A stretch of 33,057 nt of DNA from positions 1 through 33,057 of the IMG/VR virus record IMGVR_UViG_3300036944_000085, one strand, 5' to 3'. Numbering within the stretch: position 1 is the first letter of the stretch; each line of letters starts with the position of its first letter. A model generated the notes under the pieces. It was given only the letters and a program-made list of their open reading frames with translations. It did not search any database and had not been told where the DNA came from. Made by a program: the position numbers and the translations under genes. Source of the DNA: a virus. Positions 1 to 5,035 of this stretch are shown here, piece by piece.

Positions 1-67
1 CTCCTGAAGCAGCGGATTGCTGCAAAATTATCGTAAACACAAAAAGTGACAACAACAAGTCGTTGCT

Positions 68-253
68 TTATTTTTTTAGCAGACTGATTGGAATATAGGC
101 ACAAGCCTCTGATGCGCTTGTTTCTACGCTCACAATAGGTGTTCTTGGCCCAAGCACTTGTTCAGGGTGTTGGAGCCATCTCTTGCAGTTCTTGCAGTAA
201 TTGTCGGGCAATTCTGGATCGCACCGACACACATCAAACAGCAGTGGAGTCAT
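68..253 (-). CDS. Small cysteine-containing hypothetical protein
   Basis: A 61-residue protein, last gene of the leftward operon inside this window. It has four cysteines near the N-terminus in a CxC then CxxC arrangement (residues 9, 11, 20 and 23), which suggests a small metal-binding fold. The ATG at 253 overlaps the stop of the upstream gene by four bases (ATGA), so translation is probably coupled to it. No known family is recognised. The 67 bases beyond its stop, up to the window edge, hold only a weak 5-bp hairpin (9-23) without a T-tract. Confidence 0.7.
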   Translation of the reverse strand: MTPLLFDVCRCDPELPDNYCKNCKRWLQHPEQVLGPRTPIVSVETSASEACAYIPISLLKK

Positions 254-582
254 TCTGCTAACTCATATGTCAGTTCAAAAATGTCGGGCTTGCATGGGTA
301 ATGCTCACCTTGTACCCCCGTAATGATCCAATCGCCGGGGCAAGCAATGTGACCGCCTTCAAGTGTGTCGATCCAGCCGTGGTTGTGCATGATGTCATCG
401 CAGTGCTTGCACCGCGATCGACCATTAACATCGGGGTGTCGGTAGTACCGCACGACCTTGCCCTCCGAAAGGAATGGCTCACCCACCGACCCGTAAACGG
501 TTCGCGTGTCATCAAGCGGGTGATCGCCGTTCTTAAACCACTGCACGGCCTCAATGACTACGGGTTTTTTACGAAACTTCAT
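250..582 (-). CDS. PGDYG-domain-like phage protein
   Basis: A 110-residue protein opening MKFRKKPVVIEAVQW and carrying HGWIDTLEGGH, PGDWIITGVQGEHYP and CKPDIFE. This pattern is widespread in phage proteins of unknown role (PGDYG-type, where PGDW replaces PGDYG). An in-frame TTG at 600 would lengthen it by six residues, but the ATG at 582 has GGAG nine bases upstream and gives the family's usual first residues. An insertion with CKHCDD plus two histidines around residues 57-64 could bind metal. It overlaps the upstream gene by 14 bases. The function is unknown; the family resemblance is clear. Confidence 0.85.
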   Translation of the reverse strand: MKFRKKPVVIEAVQWFKNGDHPLDDTRTVYGSVGEPFLSEGKVVRYYRHPDVNGRSRCKHCDDIMHNHGWIDTLEGGHIACPGDWIITGVQGEHYPCKPDIFELTYELAE

Positions 583-862
583 TTTTATACTCCAACTCAA
601 GCAGCAGTTCTAGGTAGTGGATTGCCTTCTTAATGTCGGCTGCGCCGCCTTTGGTTTTGTACCTAGTCACATACTTCACTACGTTGCCAGCGCAGAAACC
701 CAGATTGTTGGCGTGAATGTAGACAATGGGTTGGATGCCTTTGTCTTTGTAGTGACTGCCTGAGACTTGTTTATCAAGTGCGGATGGTGGGGTTGTATAG
801 ACAACTGTTGTGCAGCCATGTTGCAAGCAAGCCTCTGGTGTTGGACAGGTATCGCAAAGCAT
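569..862 (-). CDS. DUF3310 protein (T7 gp1.7-like)
   Basis: A 97-residue protein. The C-terminal two thirds carry the DUF3310 signature: SHYKDKGIQPIVYIHANN, then GFCAGNVVKYVTRYKTKGG, then DIKKAIHYLELLLE. T7 gp1.7, in the same family, is reported as a nucleotide kinase affecting dTMP metabolism, so a nucleotide-related role is plausible but inferred. The N-terminus has three to four cysteines (CDTC, then C and C), which are extra to the core. The ATG at 862 overlaps the upstream stop (TGATG); a GTG one codon earlier is the alternative. It sits next to the MazG-like gene, consistent with nucleotide metabolism. Confidence 0.88.
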   Translation of the reverse strand: MLCDTCPTPEACLQHGCTTVVYTTPPSALDKQVSGSHYKDKGIQPIVYIHANNLGFCAGNVVKYVTRYKTKGGAADIKKAIHYLELLLELEYKNEVS

Positions 863-1167
863 CACGCTGCCTTCACAAAGATGCCTTCTGGAGTCAGATA
901 ACCCTTGCGGTCTTTGATCTGCCCATAGGCGTGGTTAAAACAAGTCACAAGGTCAAGATCAGCAGTGGCGCAACCCATCACAAGGGTAACAAGAATATCG
1001 CCGTATGCGTCAATCATGGCATCTCGATCATTGGCCTCAATTGCATCAAACAACTCTTGCACTTCTTCAAGTGTTTTCTTGGCTTGTGCTTTGGGGTTGC
1101 TGTTTTGGACAATGCCTCTGGCCTCGCCCCACTGTATGACCTTTATTTCGGTGCTTGCGTAACTCAT
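862..1167 (-). CDS. MazG-like nucleotide pyrophosphohydrolase
   Basis: A 101-residue, all-alpha protein. The helix pair EEVQELFDAI and DAYGDILVTL matches the metal-binding EExxE...ExxD pattern of MazG and dUTPase-like all-alpha NTP pyrophosphatases, with D in place of one E. Such enzymes hydrolyse NTPs or dNTPs to monophosphates. Phage versions are thought to tune host nucleotide or alarmone pools. The ATG at 1167 gives a four-base ATGA overlap with the gene before it; a GTG at 1176 is the alternative start. The substrate cannot be read from sequence. Confidence 0.82.
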   Translation of the reverse strand: MSYASTEIKVIQWGEARGIVQNSNPKAQAKKTLEEVQELFDAIEANDRDAMIDAYGDILVTLVMGCATADLDLVTCFNHAYGQIKDRKGYLTPEGIFVKAA

Positions 1168-1475
1168 ACCGTCCACTCTCTTTCATTGCGTCCTGAATTG
1201 GACTTTACTTTGTTGCCAGTTAATTGGATAAGGCCCAAGACTTTCATTTCGTTTAAGCGTCTTGCTACCTGATTGCTTTCAAGTCCAGTGAGCTTTGCAA
1301 TGCCATCTTTTCCAAGAGGACCATTGTTTTGCAAGCACTCAAGAATGATCTTGTGATGTTTGGATGCAGCTTCTACAATTGAGTCCGCTGCTTCAAACGA
1401 TGTGATGGGATCGTCTTTCCTAACCCGTGGAAAAAGGTTCAAAGGATGACCGCCGAAAAAATCAGATAATTTCAT
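1164..1475 (-). CDS. Winged-helix DNA-binding protein
   Basis: A 103-residue protein. Residues about 35-95 form a MarR/wHTH-like pattern: HHKIILECLQNNGPLGKDGIAK, LTGLESNQVARRLNEMKVLGLIQ and a wing ending in REWTV. The first part contains DPITSFEAAD, a motif often seen before such domains in phage proteins. It probably binds DNA as a small transcription regulator, and is the best candidate in this operon for acting on the divergent control regions. The ATG has AAGGA seven bases upstream. Confidence 0.8.
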   Translation of the reverse strand: MKLSDFFGGHPLNLFPRVRKDDPITSFEAADSIVEAASKHHKIILECLQNNGPLGKDGIAKLTGLESNQVARRLNEMKVLGLIQLTGNKVKSNSGRNEREWTV

Positions 1476-1477
1476 GT

Positions 1478-1564
1478 TTATTCCTTGTAGGTGGGGTACT
1501 CGCTACGTCTGCAAAGCTGCTGGCTGGCTTGTGGCCGCACTAGTGGGAATCCAACCCACAGCAT
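1478..1564 (-). CDS. Possible 28-residue peptide
   Basis: A 29-codon frame reading MLWVGFPLVRPQ at its start and SEYPTYKE at its end. It fills the gap between the SSB-like gene and the winged-helix gene. A GGGGGA run eight bases upstream is a strong ribosome site, and the stop lies two bases before the next ATG while its last codons form that gene's ribosome site. The stretch is more GC-rich than its neighbours. It could be a real microprotein, a leader peptide or chance. The sequence also forms a 5-bp hairpin (GTGGG/CCCAC), so an RNA role is possible. Confidence 0.4.
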   Translation of the reverse strand: MLWVGFPLVRPQASQQLCRRSEYPTYKE

Positions 1565-1581
1565 CCGCTTTCCCCCGTTAA

Positions 1582-1836
1582 TCAAAATGGAACGTCTGAG
1601 TCCATATCATCAAACCCGCCAGAAGGCTTAGAAGCCTTTTTAACGGGCGCTGCTTCCTTTGGCTTAACTGACAGGCTCATAAACTTTTTACCAGTCTTCT
1701 CGCTTGTTTTAAGCCATCCTGACACCCACAGGTCAACGCCATTGACGTTCAAGCTGCCTTTGTAGTCTGGATGATTGTCTTGCTGTTTATCGTCATTCTT
1801 GAAGATTGCGCCTCGATTGCTGTTGTCGTATTGCAT
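1582..1836 (-). CDS. SSB-like small protein with acidic PF tail
   Basis: An 84-residue protein. The core NRGAIFKN, HPDYKGSLNVNGVDLWVSGW and KFMSLSVKP reads as a short beta-rich OB-like fold. The C-terminus, DDMDSDVPF, resembles the acidic tip by which bacterial SSB recruits partners. It lies two bases downstream of the ERF annealing gene, the usual pairing of annealing protein and single-strand binder. It is shorter than canonical SSB (about 110-180 residues), so it may be a reduced phage form. ssDNA binding is inferred, not proven. Confidence 0.7.
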   Translation of the reverse strand: MQYDNSNRGAIFKNDDKQQDNHPDYKGSLNVNGVDLWVSGWLKTSEKTGKKFMSLSVKPKEAAPVKKASKPSGGFDDMDSDVPF

Positions 1837-1838
1837 GG

Positions 1839-2441
1839 TTATTCCTTTGCTTTCTTGATTTCACTTCTTACTTTGCTTGGAAGCATTGACCACAAAGCTA
1901 CTTTTTGTTCTGCTTCTAGGTTTTCTACTTCCATCCTCTCAAGACCTTGTTTTCCATCCAAGGCCATGATTTCCATTGCCAGTTCTTGCAGATACTGTTG
2001 CTCCTCTGGTGGCAGAGAATCAGCAATGCCTTGCGCTGGCGTAATAACTACTTTCTTTGATTCAACTGGCTTAGATGAATCCAGAGCATCATGCTCAACG
2101 ATTTCAAGCGCAGCAACCCACAAATAGCGGCGCAGGTATGTCTGCACTGCCCCAAGGTTTTGCACCTCATGGCAGCCCTTTAAAGCTGCTGTAGACATGG
2201 GTGATTCAATGACAATTATTTCCTCTGGCTTGTCAGTATTAATGATCCGCAGATCAGCGGTTTCTTTGCCAAAGCTGATGATGCCTGTCAATCCAACTTC
2301 CTTAAAGATTTCCAAGGCCGGGATGATGAAGTCGCCCAGTTCAAAGTATTTGTAACCAGCAAACTTGTTGTGGCCCGACTTCTTCAGTTCGATGCTGTGG
2401 AACTTAGCCCGAGCAGCGTTGAGTTTTTGATAGACATTCAT
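1839..2441 (-). CDS. erf: ERF-family single-strand annealing protein
   Basis: A 200-residue protein matching the ERF superfamily. The N-terminal core contains RAKFHSIELKKSGHNKFAGY, YFELGDFIIPAL, an ISF strand, the SPMSTAALKG segment and the GAVQTYLRRYLWVAALEI helix typical of ERF proteins. ERF (P22) anneals complementary single strands, circularising or recombining phage DNA. The C-terminal 70 residues are charged and probably variable. It is translationally coupled to a 39-residue gene upstream (ATGA overlap) and followed by the SSB-like gene. Confidence 0.92.
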   Translation of the reverse strand: MNVYQKLNAARAKFHSIELKKSGHNKFAGYKYFELGDFIIPALEIFKEVGLTGIISFGKETADLRIINTDKPEEIIVIESPMSTAALKGCHEVQNLGAVQTYLRRYLWVAALEIVEHDALDSSKPVESKKVVITPAQGIADSLPPEEQQYLQELAMEIMALDGKQGLERMEVENLEAEQKVALWSMLPSKVRSEIKKAKE

Positions 2442-2557
2442 TTTGATTCCTTAAATTGTGGTGGGTATGGGATGTTAAACGCTTTGCACAGTTCTTGTAT
2501 CTTTGACCATGCTGTTGGGCTTTCCATGCCCATTGCGTAGAGATCGTTTTCAGTCAT
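2438..2557 (-). CDS. 39-residue hypothetical protein
   Basis: A 39-residue frame starting MTENDLYAMGMESP and ending PQFKESK. It has a clear ribosome site (AAAGGAATGAT before the ATG) and its stop overlaps the ERF start by four bases (ATGA), so it is probably translated and coupled to erf. The helix AWSKIQELCKAF is amphipathic. No family is recognised. Confidence 0.7.
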   Translation of the reverse strand: MTENDLYAMGMESPTAWSKIQELCKAFNIPYPPQFKESK

Positions 2558-2566
2558 ATCATTCCT

Positions 2567-2716
2567 TTAGAAAAACCACAGATAAAAACCATGCAAGATT
2601 CCAATCGGGAACAACAATGCTCCAGCGATAAGAAAGCCCCACAAGCCTTCTGAAAAGCAAGTGAAGATGTGTGTCACCCATGCTGCAAATAACAGCCAAA
2701 CAATGATGACTCCCAT
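2567..2716 (-). CDS. Small two-helix membrane protein (49 aa)
   Basis: A 49-residue protein with two hydrophobic segments (about residues 2-19 and 25-48) separated by a short SEGLWG turn, so it should be an inner-membrane hairpin. Its start overlaps the preceding stop in TAATG. A longer frame on the same strand (2559-2822) is a shadow: it lacks the coupling and has no sensible composition. The role is unknown; small early membrane proteins may act in exclusion or host takeover. Confidence 0.72.
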   Translation of the reverse strand: MGVIIVWLLFAAWVTHIFTCFSEGLWGFLIAGALLFPIGILHGFYLWFF

Positions 2717-2871
2717 TACTTAACTCGCTCAACTTTGCTGGCAAGAAGCCACTTGTCACCAAGGAAGCGAATGGACTTAACCCATTCTCTACAGTTGTGC
2801 CGCTGTGTGCTAACTGGCACACCTTTGACGCAGAACAGGCTGCGTACTTGTTTGAGGGCTTGTGTGTTCAT
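2716..2871 (-). CDS. 51-residue basic hypothetical protein
   Basis: A 51-residue basic protein (MNTQALKQVRSLFC to KWLLASKVERVK). GGAGGA lies just upstream of its ATG. The start overlaps the previous stop (ATGA) and its own stop overlaps the next ATG (TAATG), so it is locked inside the leftward operon. No family is recognised. Confidence 0.7.
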   Translation of the reverse strand: MNTQALKQVRSLFCVKGVPVSTQRHNCREWVKSIRFLGDKWLLASKVERVK

Positions 2872-3029
2872 TCTTCCTCCTTTGATTCTTCCTTGGATAA
2901 TTCAATGCTTGAGGGGAGGTCACGGTAAGCACCGCTGATAACTTGATTAAAGCCATAGCCCTTGACCAAGTTGTTTGCATAGTCAATCAAGATTTGCTCG
3001 ATTTCCTGACGGGATAAAGTGATTTTCAT
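2868..3029 (-). CDS. First gene of leftward operon, 53-residue protein
   Basis: A 53-residue protein starting MKITLSRQEIEQILIDYA and ending in an acidic tail SKEESKEEE. The ATG at 3029 has AAAGGA seven bases upstream. The frame can be extended to 3077, but that would run into the promoter-like elements and lacks a ribosome site. The helix followed by GYGFNQVISG is reminiscent of short phage proteins of unknown role. It is the first gene after the divergent control region. Confidence 0.75.
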   Translation of the reverse strand: MKITLSRQEIEQILIDYANNLVKGYGFNQVISGAYRDLPSSIELSKEESKEEE

Positions 3030-3040
3030 ATCATTCCTTT

Positions 3041-3066
3041 GGTTGTGTTGAGCCTCTATTGTTAAG
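3041..3066 (-). promoter_or_regulatory. Leftward promoter-like element, copy 1
   Basis: Read on the minus strand this holds TTAACAATAGAG followed by GCTCAACACAACC. Nearly the same string lies before the minus gene at 10331 (TTGATAATAGAG then TCATCAACAACACAAC), and a related one on the plus strand at 7532. AACAAT/GATAAT probably acts as the -10 element. No good -35 is visible, so an activator or phage-modified polymerase may be needed. It lies 12 to 37 bases before the first leftward gene. Confidence 0.5.
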
Positions 3067-3084
3067 CCAAAAAACAATCATGTG

Positions 3085-3105
3085 TATTAGGACAAACCCT
3101 AATAG
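3085..3105. promoter_or_regulatory. Operator-like motif, copy 1
   Basis: This contains AGGACAAACCCTAATAG (3089-3105), with TATTAG and CTAATA arms forming an inverted repeat around GACAAACC. The identical 17 bases recur at 10391-10407, also between divergent genes. The position between the two outward promoters fits a binding site for a dimeric regulator controlling both directions. Confidence 0.55.
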
Positions 3106-3120
3106 ACGCAACTTTTTTTT

Positions 3121-3138
3121 GGTGTAATCTTTGCGGCA
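3121..3138 (+). promoter_or_regulatory. Rightward promoter -10 region
   Basis: GGTGTAATCTTTGC ends four bases before the ATG at 3138. TGTAAT (3123-3128) is a likely -10 box. The second control region has a matching GGTGATAAAATCTATGC at 10431-10447. If TGTAAT is the -10, transcription starts at about 3135, so the first rightward gene would be leaderless or nearly so, consistent with its lack of a ribosome site. Confidence 0.4.
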
Positions 3139-3332
3139 TGAACACACATGAACTACACGAATCTATTGCCAGCGCAGACTTGGTTGCATATGCAAAAAAG
3201 TTGGTTCAGCAATACACAAACCCTGATGATGTTGAGGCGGCTACCAAGGCGCTTCTTGTTGTCAGCTTGGAACATCTTTTTAACAGGAGCATTGAAATTG
3301 AACGACTTACAAGCACAGCAGTTTTACCTTGA
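3138..3332 (+). CDS. First gene of rightward operon, 64-residue protein
   Basis: A 64-residue mostly helical protein (MNTHELHESIASADLVAYAKKLVQQY...). There is no clear Shine-Dalgarno; the putative -10 box lies only ten bases before the ATG, so the message may be leaderless. The next gene starts inside its last 35 bases. No family is recognised. It is likely the first product made after infection from the rightward early promoter. Confidence 0.65.
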   Translation: MNTHELHESIASADLVAYAKKLVQQYTNPDDVEAATKALLVVSLEHLFNRSIEIERLTSTAVLP

Positions 3333-3711
3333 CCAATTGGATGGCGGTGTATCGCATCGAACAATTGCAAATCGCATGGCATCACGCTTTTCTGAATCCC
3401 CTGCTGCCATCAAAGACAAGCTATTTGCTGGCGGTTACATTGCGCTGTCCCAAGTCAAGCGCATGGGTGAAAATCAAAAAAACAATTATTTCTTTGTCCC
3501 AACTGGAAAGTCATTGTTTGACCCCATCAAAGAGAAGAAAGCACTGAGTGACAAGTGGGAAGATGGAACGCCTAAAAGCCGTGGCAATGCCTTTGATCTG
3601 TCAACAGCAAAGGGATTGTTCACAAAGGCTGAGATTGCTAACTCCATCAACAAAGGCAAGCCAAACAACTACAACTCAACAGTGCAAGTGATTGCATATT
3701 CAAGGGCATAA
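3298..3711 (+). CDS. Hypothetical protein, probable TTG start
   Basis: A 137-residue protein from a TTG at 3298, chosen because AGGAG sits eight bases upstream. The frame stays open back to 3148, but those codons overlap the preceding gene and read as shadow sequence. Visible segments are QFYLDQLDGGVSHRTIANRMASRF, which looks like a helix-turn-helix, and AKGLFTKAEIANSINKGKPNNYNSTVQ near the end. It could be a small DNA-binding protein, but no family is recognised. It overlaps its upstream neighbour by 35 bases. Confidence 0.65.
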   Translation: MNDLQAQQFYLDQLDGGVSHRTIANRMASRFSESPAAIKDKLFAGGYIALSQVKRMGENQKNNYFFVPTGKSLFDPIKEKKALSDKWEDGTPKSRGNAFDLSTAKGLFTKAEIANSINKGKPNNYNSTVQVIAYSRA

Positions 3712-3713
3712 AC

Positions 3714-3932
3714 ATGAACGACAAAAACACAGGTGGGCCAGCGTTTGCAGTTGCAGAATTGGCAAACATCAAATGGGAAGGCATGACCCTGCGCGACTAC
3801 TTTGCAGCCAAGGCGATGCAAGGGATTATTGCATCAGAACAGCCCGGTGATGAGGAGTTTGCAACGCTTGAGATGTGTGCGCGTGATGCGTATAAGTATG
3901 CGGATTCCATGCTGAAAGCGCGAGAAGCATGA
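3714..3932 (+). CDS. Conserved small phage protein (GMTLRDYFAAKAM family)
   Basis: A 72-residue protein with the phrase GMTLRDYFAAKAMQG (residues 23-37), common in phage and prophage hypothetical proteins, then CARDAYKYADSMLKAREA at the end. The family is well spread but has no known role. It follows the previous stop by two bases and its own stop overlaps the next start (ATGA). Confidence 0.8.
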   Translation: MNDKNTGGPAFAVAELANIKWEGMTLRDYFAAKAMQGIIASEQPGDEEFATLEMCARDAYKYADSMLKAREA

Positions 3933-4123
3933 CTTACAAGACTGATCCTAAATGGCAGTGTGAGGGCAAGGACAAGCTGCCAACAAAAGAACTTGCGCAG
4001 GTCATTGTTGGTCGCCGCAGGGATAACCCAATGGAGGCTTACAAGTGTCCACATTGCGGCTGGTATCACGTTGGTCATGCAACGCCAAAGCAAAAAACTT
4101 TTAAGAGATCACCTAAAAAGTGA
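3929..4123 (+). CDS. Zinc-finger-like small basic protein
   Basis: A 64-residue, strongly basic protein. CPHCGWYHVGH (residues 40-50) has a CxxC-x3-H-x2-H arrangement typical of small zinc-binding phage proteins, and the tail TPKQKTFKRSPKK could contact nucleic acid. It overlaps the upstream gene by four bases. The likely -35 for the next promoter lies inside its last codons. Confidence 0.75.
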   Translation: MTYKTDPKWQCEGKDKLPTKELAQVIVGRRRDNPMEAYKCPHCGWYHVGHATPKQKTFKRSPKK

Positions 4124-4129
4124 TATAGT
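4101..4129 (+). promoter_or_regulatory. Sigma70-type promoter before the folded RNA
   Basis: TTAAGA (4101-4106), a 17-base spacer, then TATAGT (4124-4129) preceded by TGA, giving an extended -10. The predicted start, about seven bases on, falls at 4135-4137, exactly where the folded RNA begins. This is the best sigma70 match seen in the window. Confidence 0.55.
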
Positions 4130-4134
4130 GTTGT

Positions 4135-4200
4135 GAAACCCGGCTAGATACGAAGTCATGAGCGTATCGAAAAGCGAGCCTTCCCGCCTGCCGTAGTTTC
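4135..4200 (+). ncRNA. Candidate structured RNA (leader or sRNA)
   Basis: A 66-base element that folds as a closed multi-branch structure. P1 pairs 4135-4139 (GAAAC) with 4196-4200 (GTTTC) and, after a bulge, 4141-4144 (CGGC) with 4190-4193 (GCCG). P1 encloses P2, 4147-4152 (GATACG) with 4163-4168 (CGTATC) around a ten-base loop, and P3, 4174-4178 (GCGAG) with 4183-4187 (CCCGC) around CCTT with one mismatch. It sits right behind a promoter and 30 bases before the replication gene. There is no T-tract after it, so it looks more like a leader than a terminated sRNA. Confidence 0.6.
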
Positions 4201-4230
4201 TTTCAGTGAAGGACAGTGAATGGAAAATTT

Positions 4231-4977
4231 ATGCTTTTAAAGCCAAAGAATTGGGCCGTCTTTCAACACTACAAAGACCGCTGCCCACCATGGATAAAAC
4301 TCCATCGAGACATCCTAAATGACCGTGTGTTTATGTGCTTGCCACTTGCTAGCAAGGCGCTTGCACCTTTGCTTTGGTTGCTAGCGTCAGAGTCCAAAGA
4401 CGGCACTTTTGATGGCTCACTGGATGAGCTTGTGTTTCGGTTGCACATCACACCTAAAGAATATCAAGATGGCGTTAAGCCGTTGATTGATAAAGGTTTT
4501 TTTGTTGTTGCTAGTGGAGTGCTAGCAGATTGCTATCAAGATGCTATCCCAGAGACAGAGGGAGAGACAGAGATAGAGACAAAGAAAGAGAAGAAAACAA
4601 GCAATCGCGGTTCGCGCTTGCCAGCAGTGATTGATGATGTTGATTCTTGGTTTGAGTTTTGCGTTAAAGAACGTCCTGATCTTGTTGCATCAAAAGTATT
4701 TGCAGAGTTTAAGGATTACTGGATTGCACAACCCGGTCAAAAAGGCGTTAAGACTGATTGGACAGCAACATGGAGAAATTGGGTTCGCCGCCAATCAGCC
4801 CCGAAACAATCCTTTGCCCAACAAGCTGCTGACGTTGCCCGAACAACAGTCCCTGCCCAACACACTGGACCTGATCCTGTGCTGCTCAAGATTGAGGCTG
4901 ATCGACAAAAAGCAGCGCCAATGCCAGAGCATATTCGCCAGCAAATTAACCAAGTATTGAGGAAAGTCCAAGGGTAA
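4231..4977 (+). CDS. Phage replication initiator / replisome organiser-like protein
   Basis: A 248-residue protein. The N-terminus (LKPKNWAVFQHYKDRCPPWIKLHRDILND) and the following winged-helix-like stretch to about residue 95 resemble phage replication proteins that load the helicase. A polar linker (EGETEIETKKEKK) follows, then a second domain with WFEFCVKERPD, FAEFKDYWIAQ and TDWTATWRNWVRR, typical of the C-terminal part of DnaD or O-like proteins. The ATG at 4231 is preferred over GTG at 4216, whose AAGGA is only two bases away. The folded RNA upstream may control it. No helicase or polymerase gene is in the window. Confidence 0.72.
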   Translation: MLLKPKNWAVFQHYKDRCPPWIKLHRDILNDRVFMCLPLASKALAPLLWLLASESKDGTFDGSLDELVFRLHITPKEYQDGVKPLIDKGFFVVASGVLADCYQDAIPETEGETEIETKKEKKTSNRGSRLPAVIDDVDSWFEFCVKERPDLVASKVFAEFKDYWIAQPGQKGVKTDWTATWRNWVRRQSAPKQSFAQQAADVARTTVPAQHTGPDPVLLKIEADRQKAAPMPEHIRQQINQVLRKVQG

Positions 4978-5035
4978 ACACCAATGACAAACAACAATAA
5001 TCTGTGGACAATTACTCAAAACATGAAAGGTGGTT

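Noticed and set aside
9-23. Hairpin GCAGC/GCTGC at the left edge
   Set aside because: Lies after the last leftward gene but has no T-tract on that strand, so it is not called a terminator.
301-633. Plus-strand frames over the leftward operon (301-633, 778-1272, 1771-2127)
   Set aside because: They oppose well-supported minus-strand families (PGDYG, DUF3310, MazG, ERF) and have no start signals.
1478-1580. A tRNA-like T-arm hairpin on the minus strand (GTGGG/CCCAC)
   Set aside because: The loop lacks the conserved C, and no acceptor or anticodon stem can be paired.
2559-2822. An 87-codon minus-strand frame over the small early genes
   Set aside because: The overlapped 49- and 51-codon frames have coupled starts, ribosome sites and a good membrane pattern, while this one has none.
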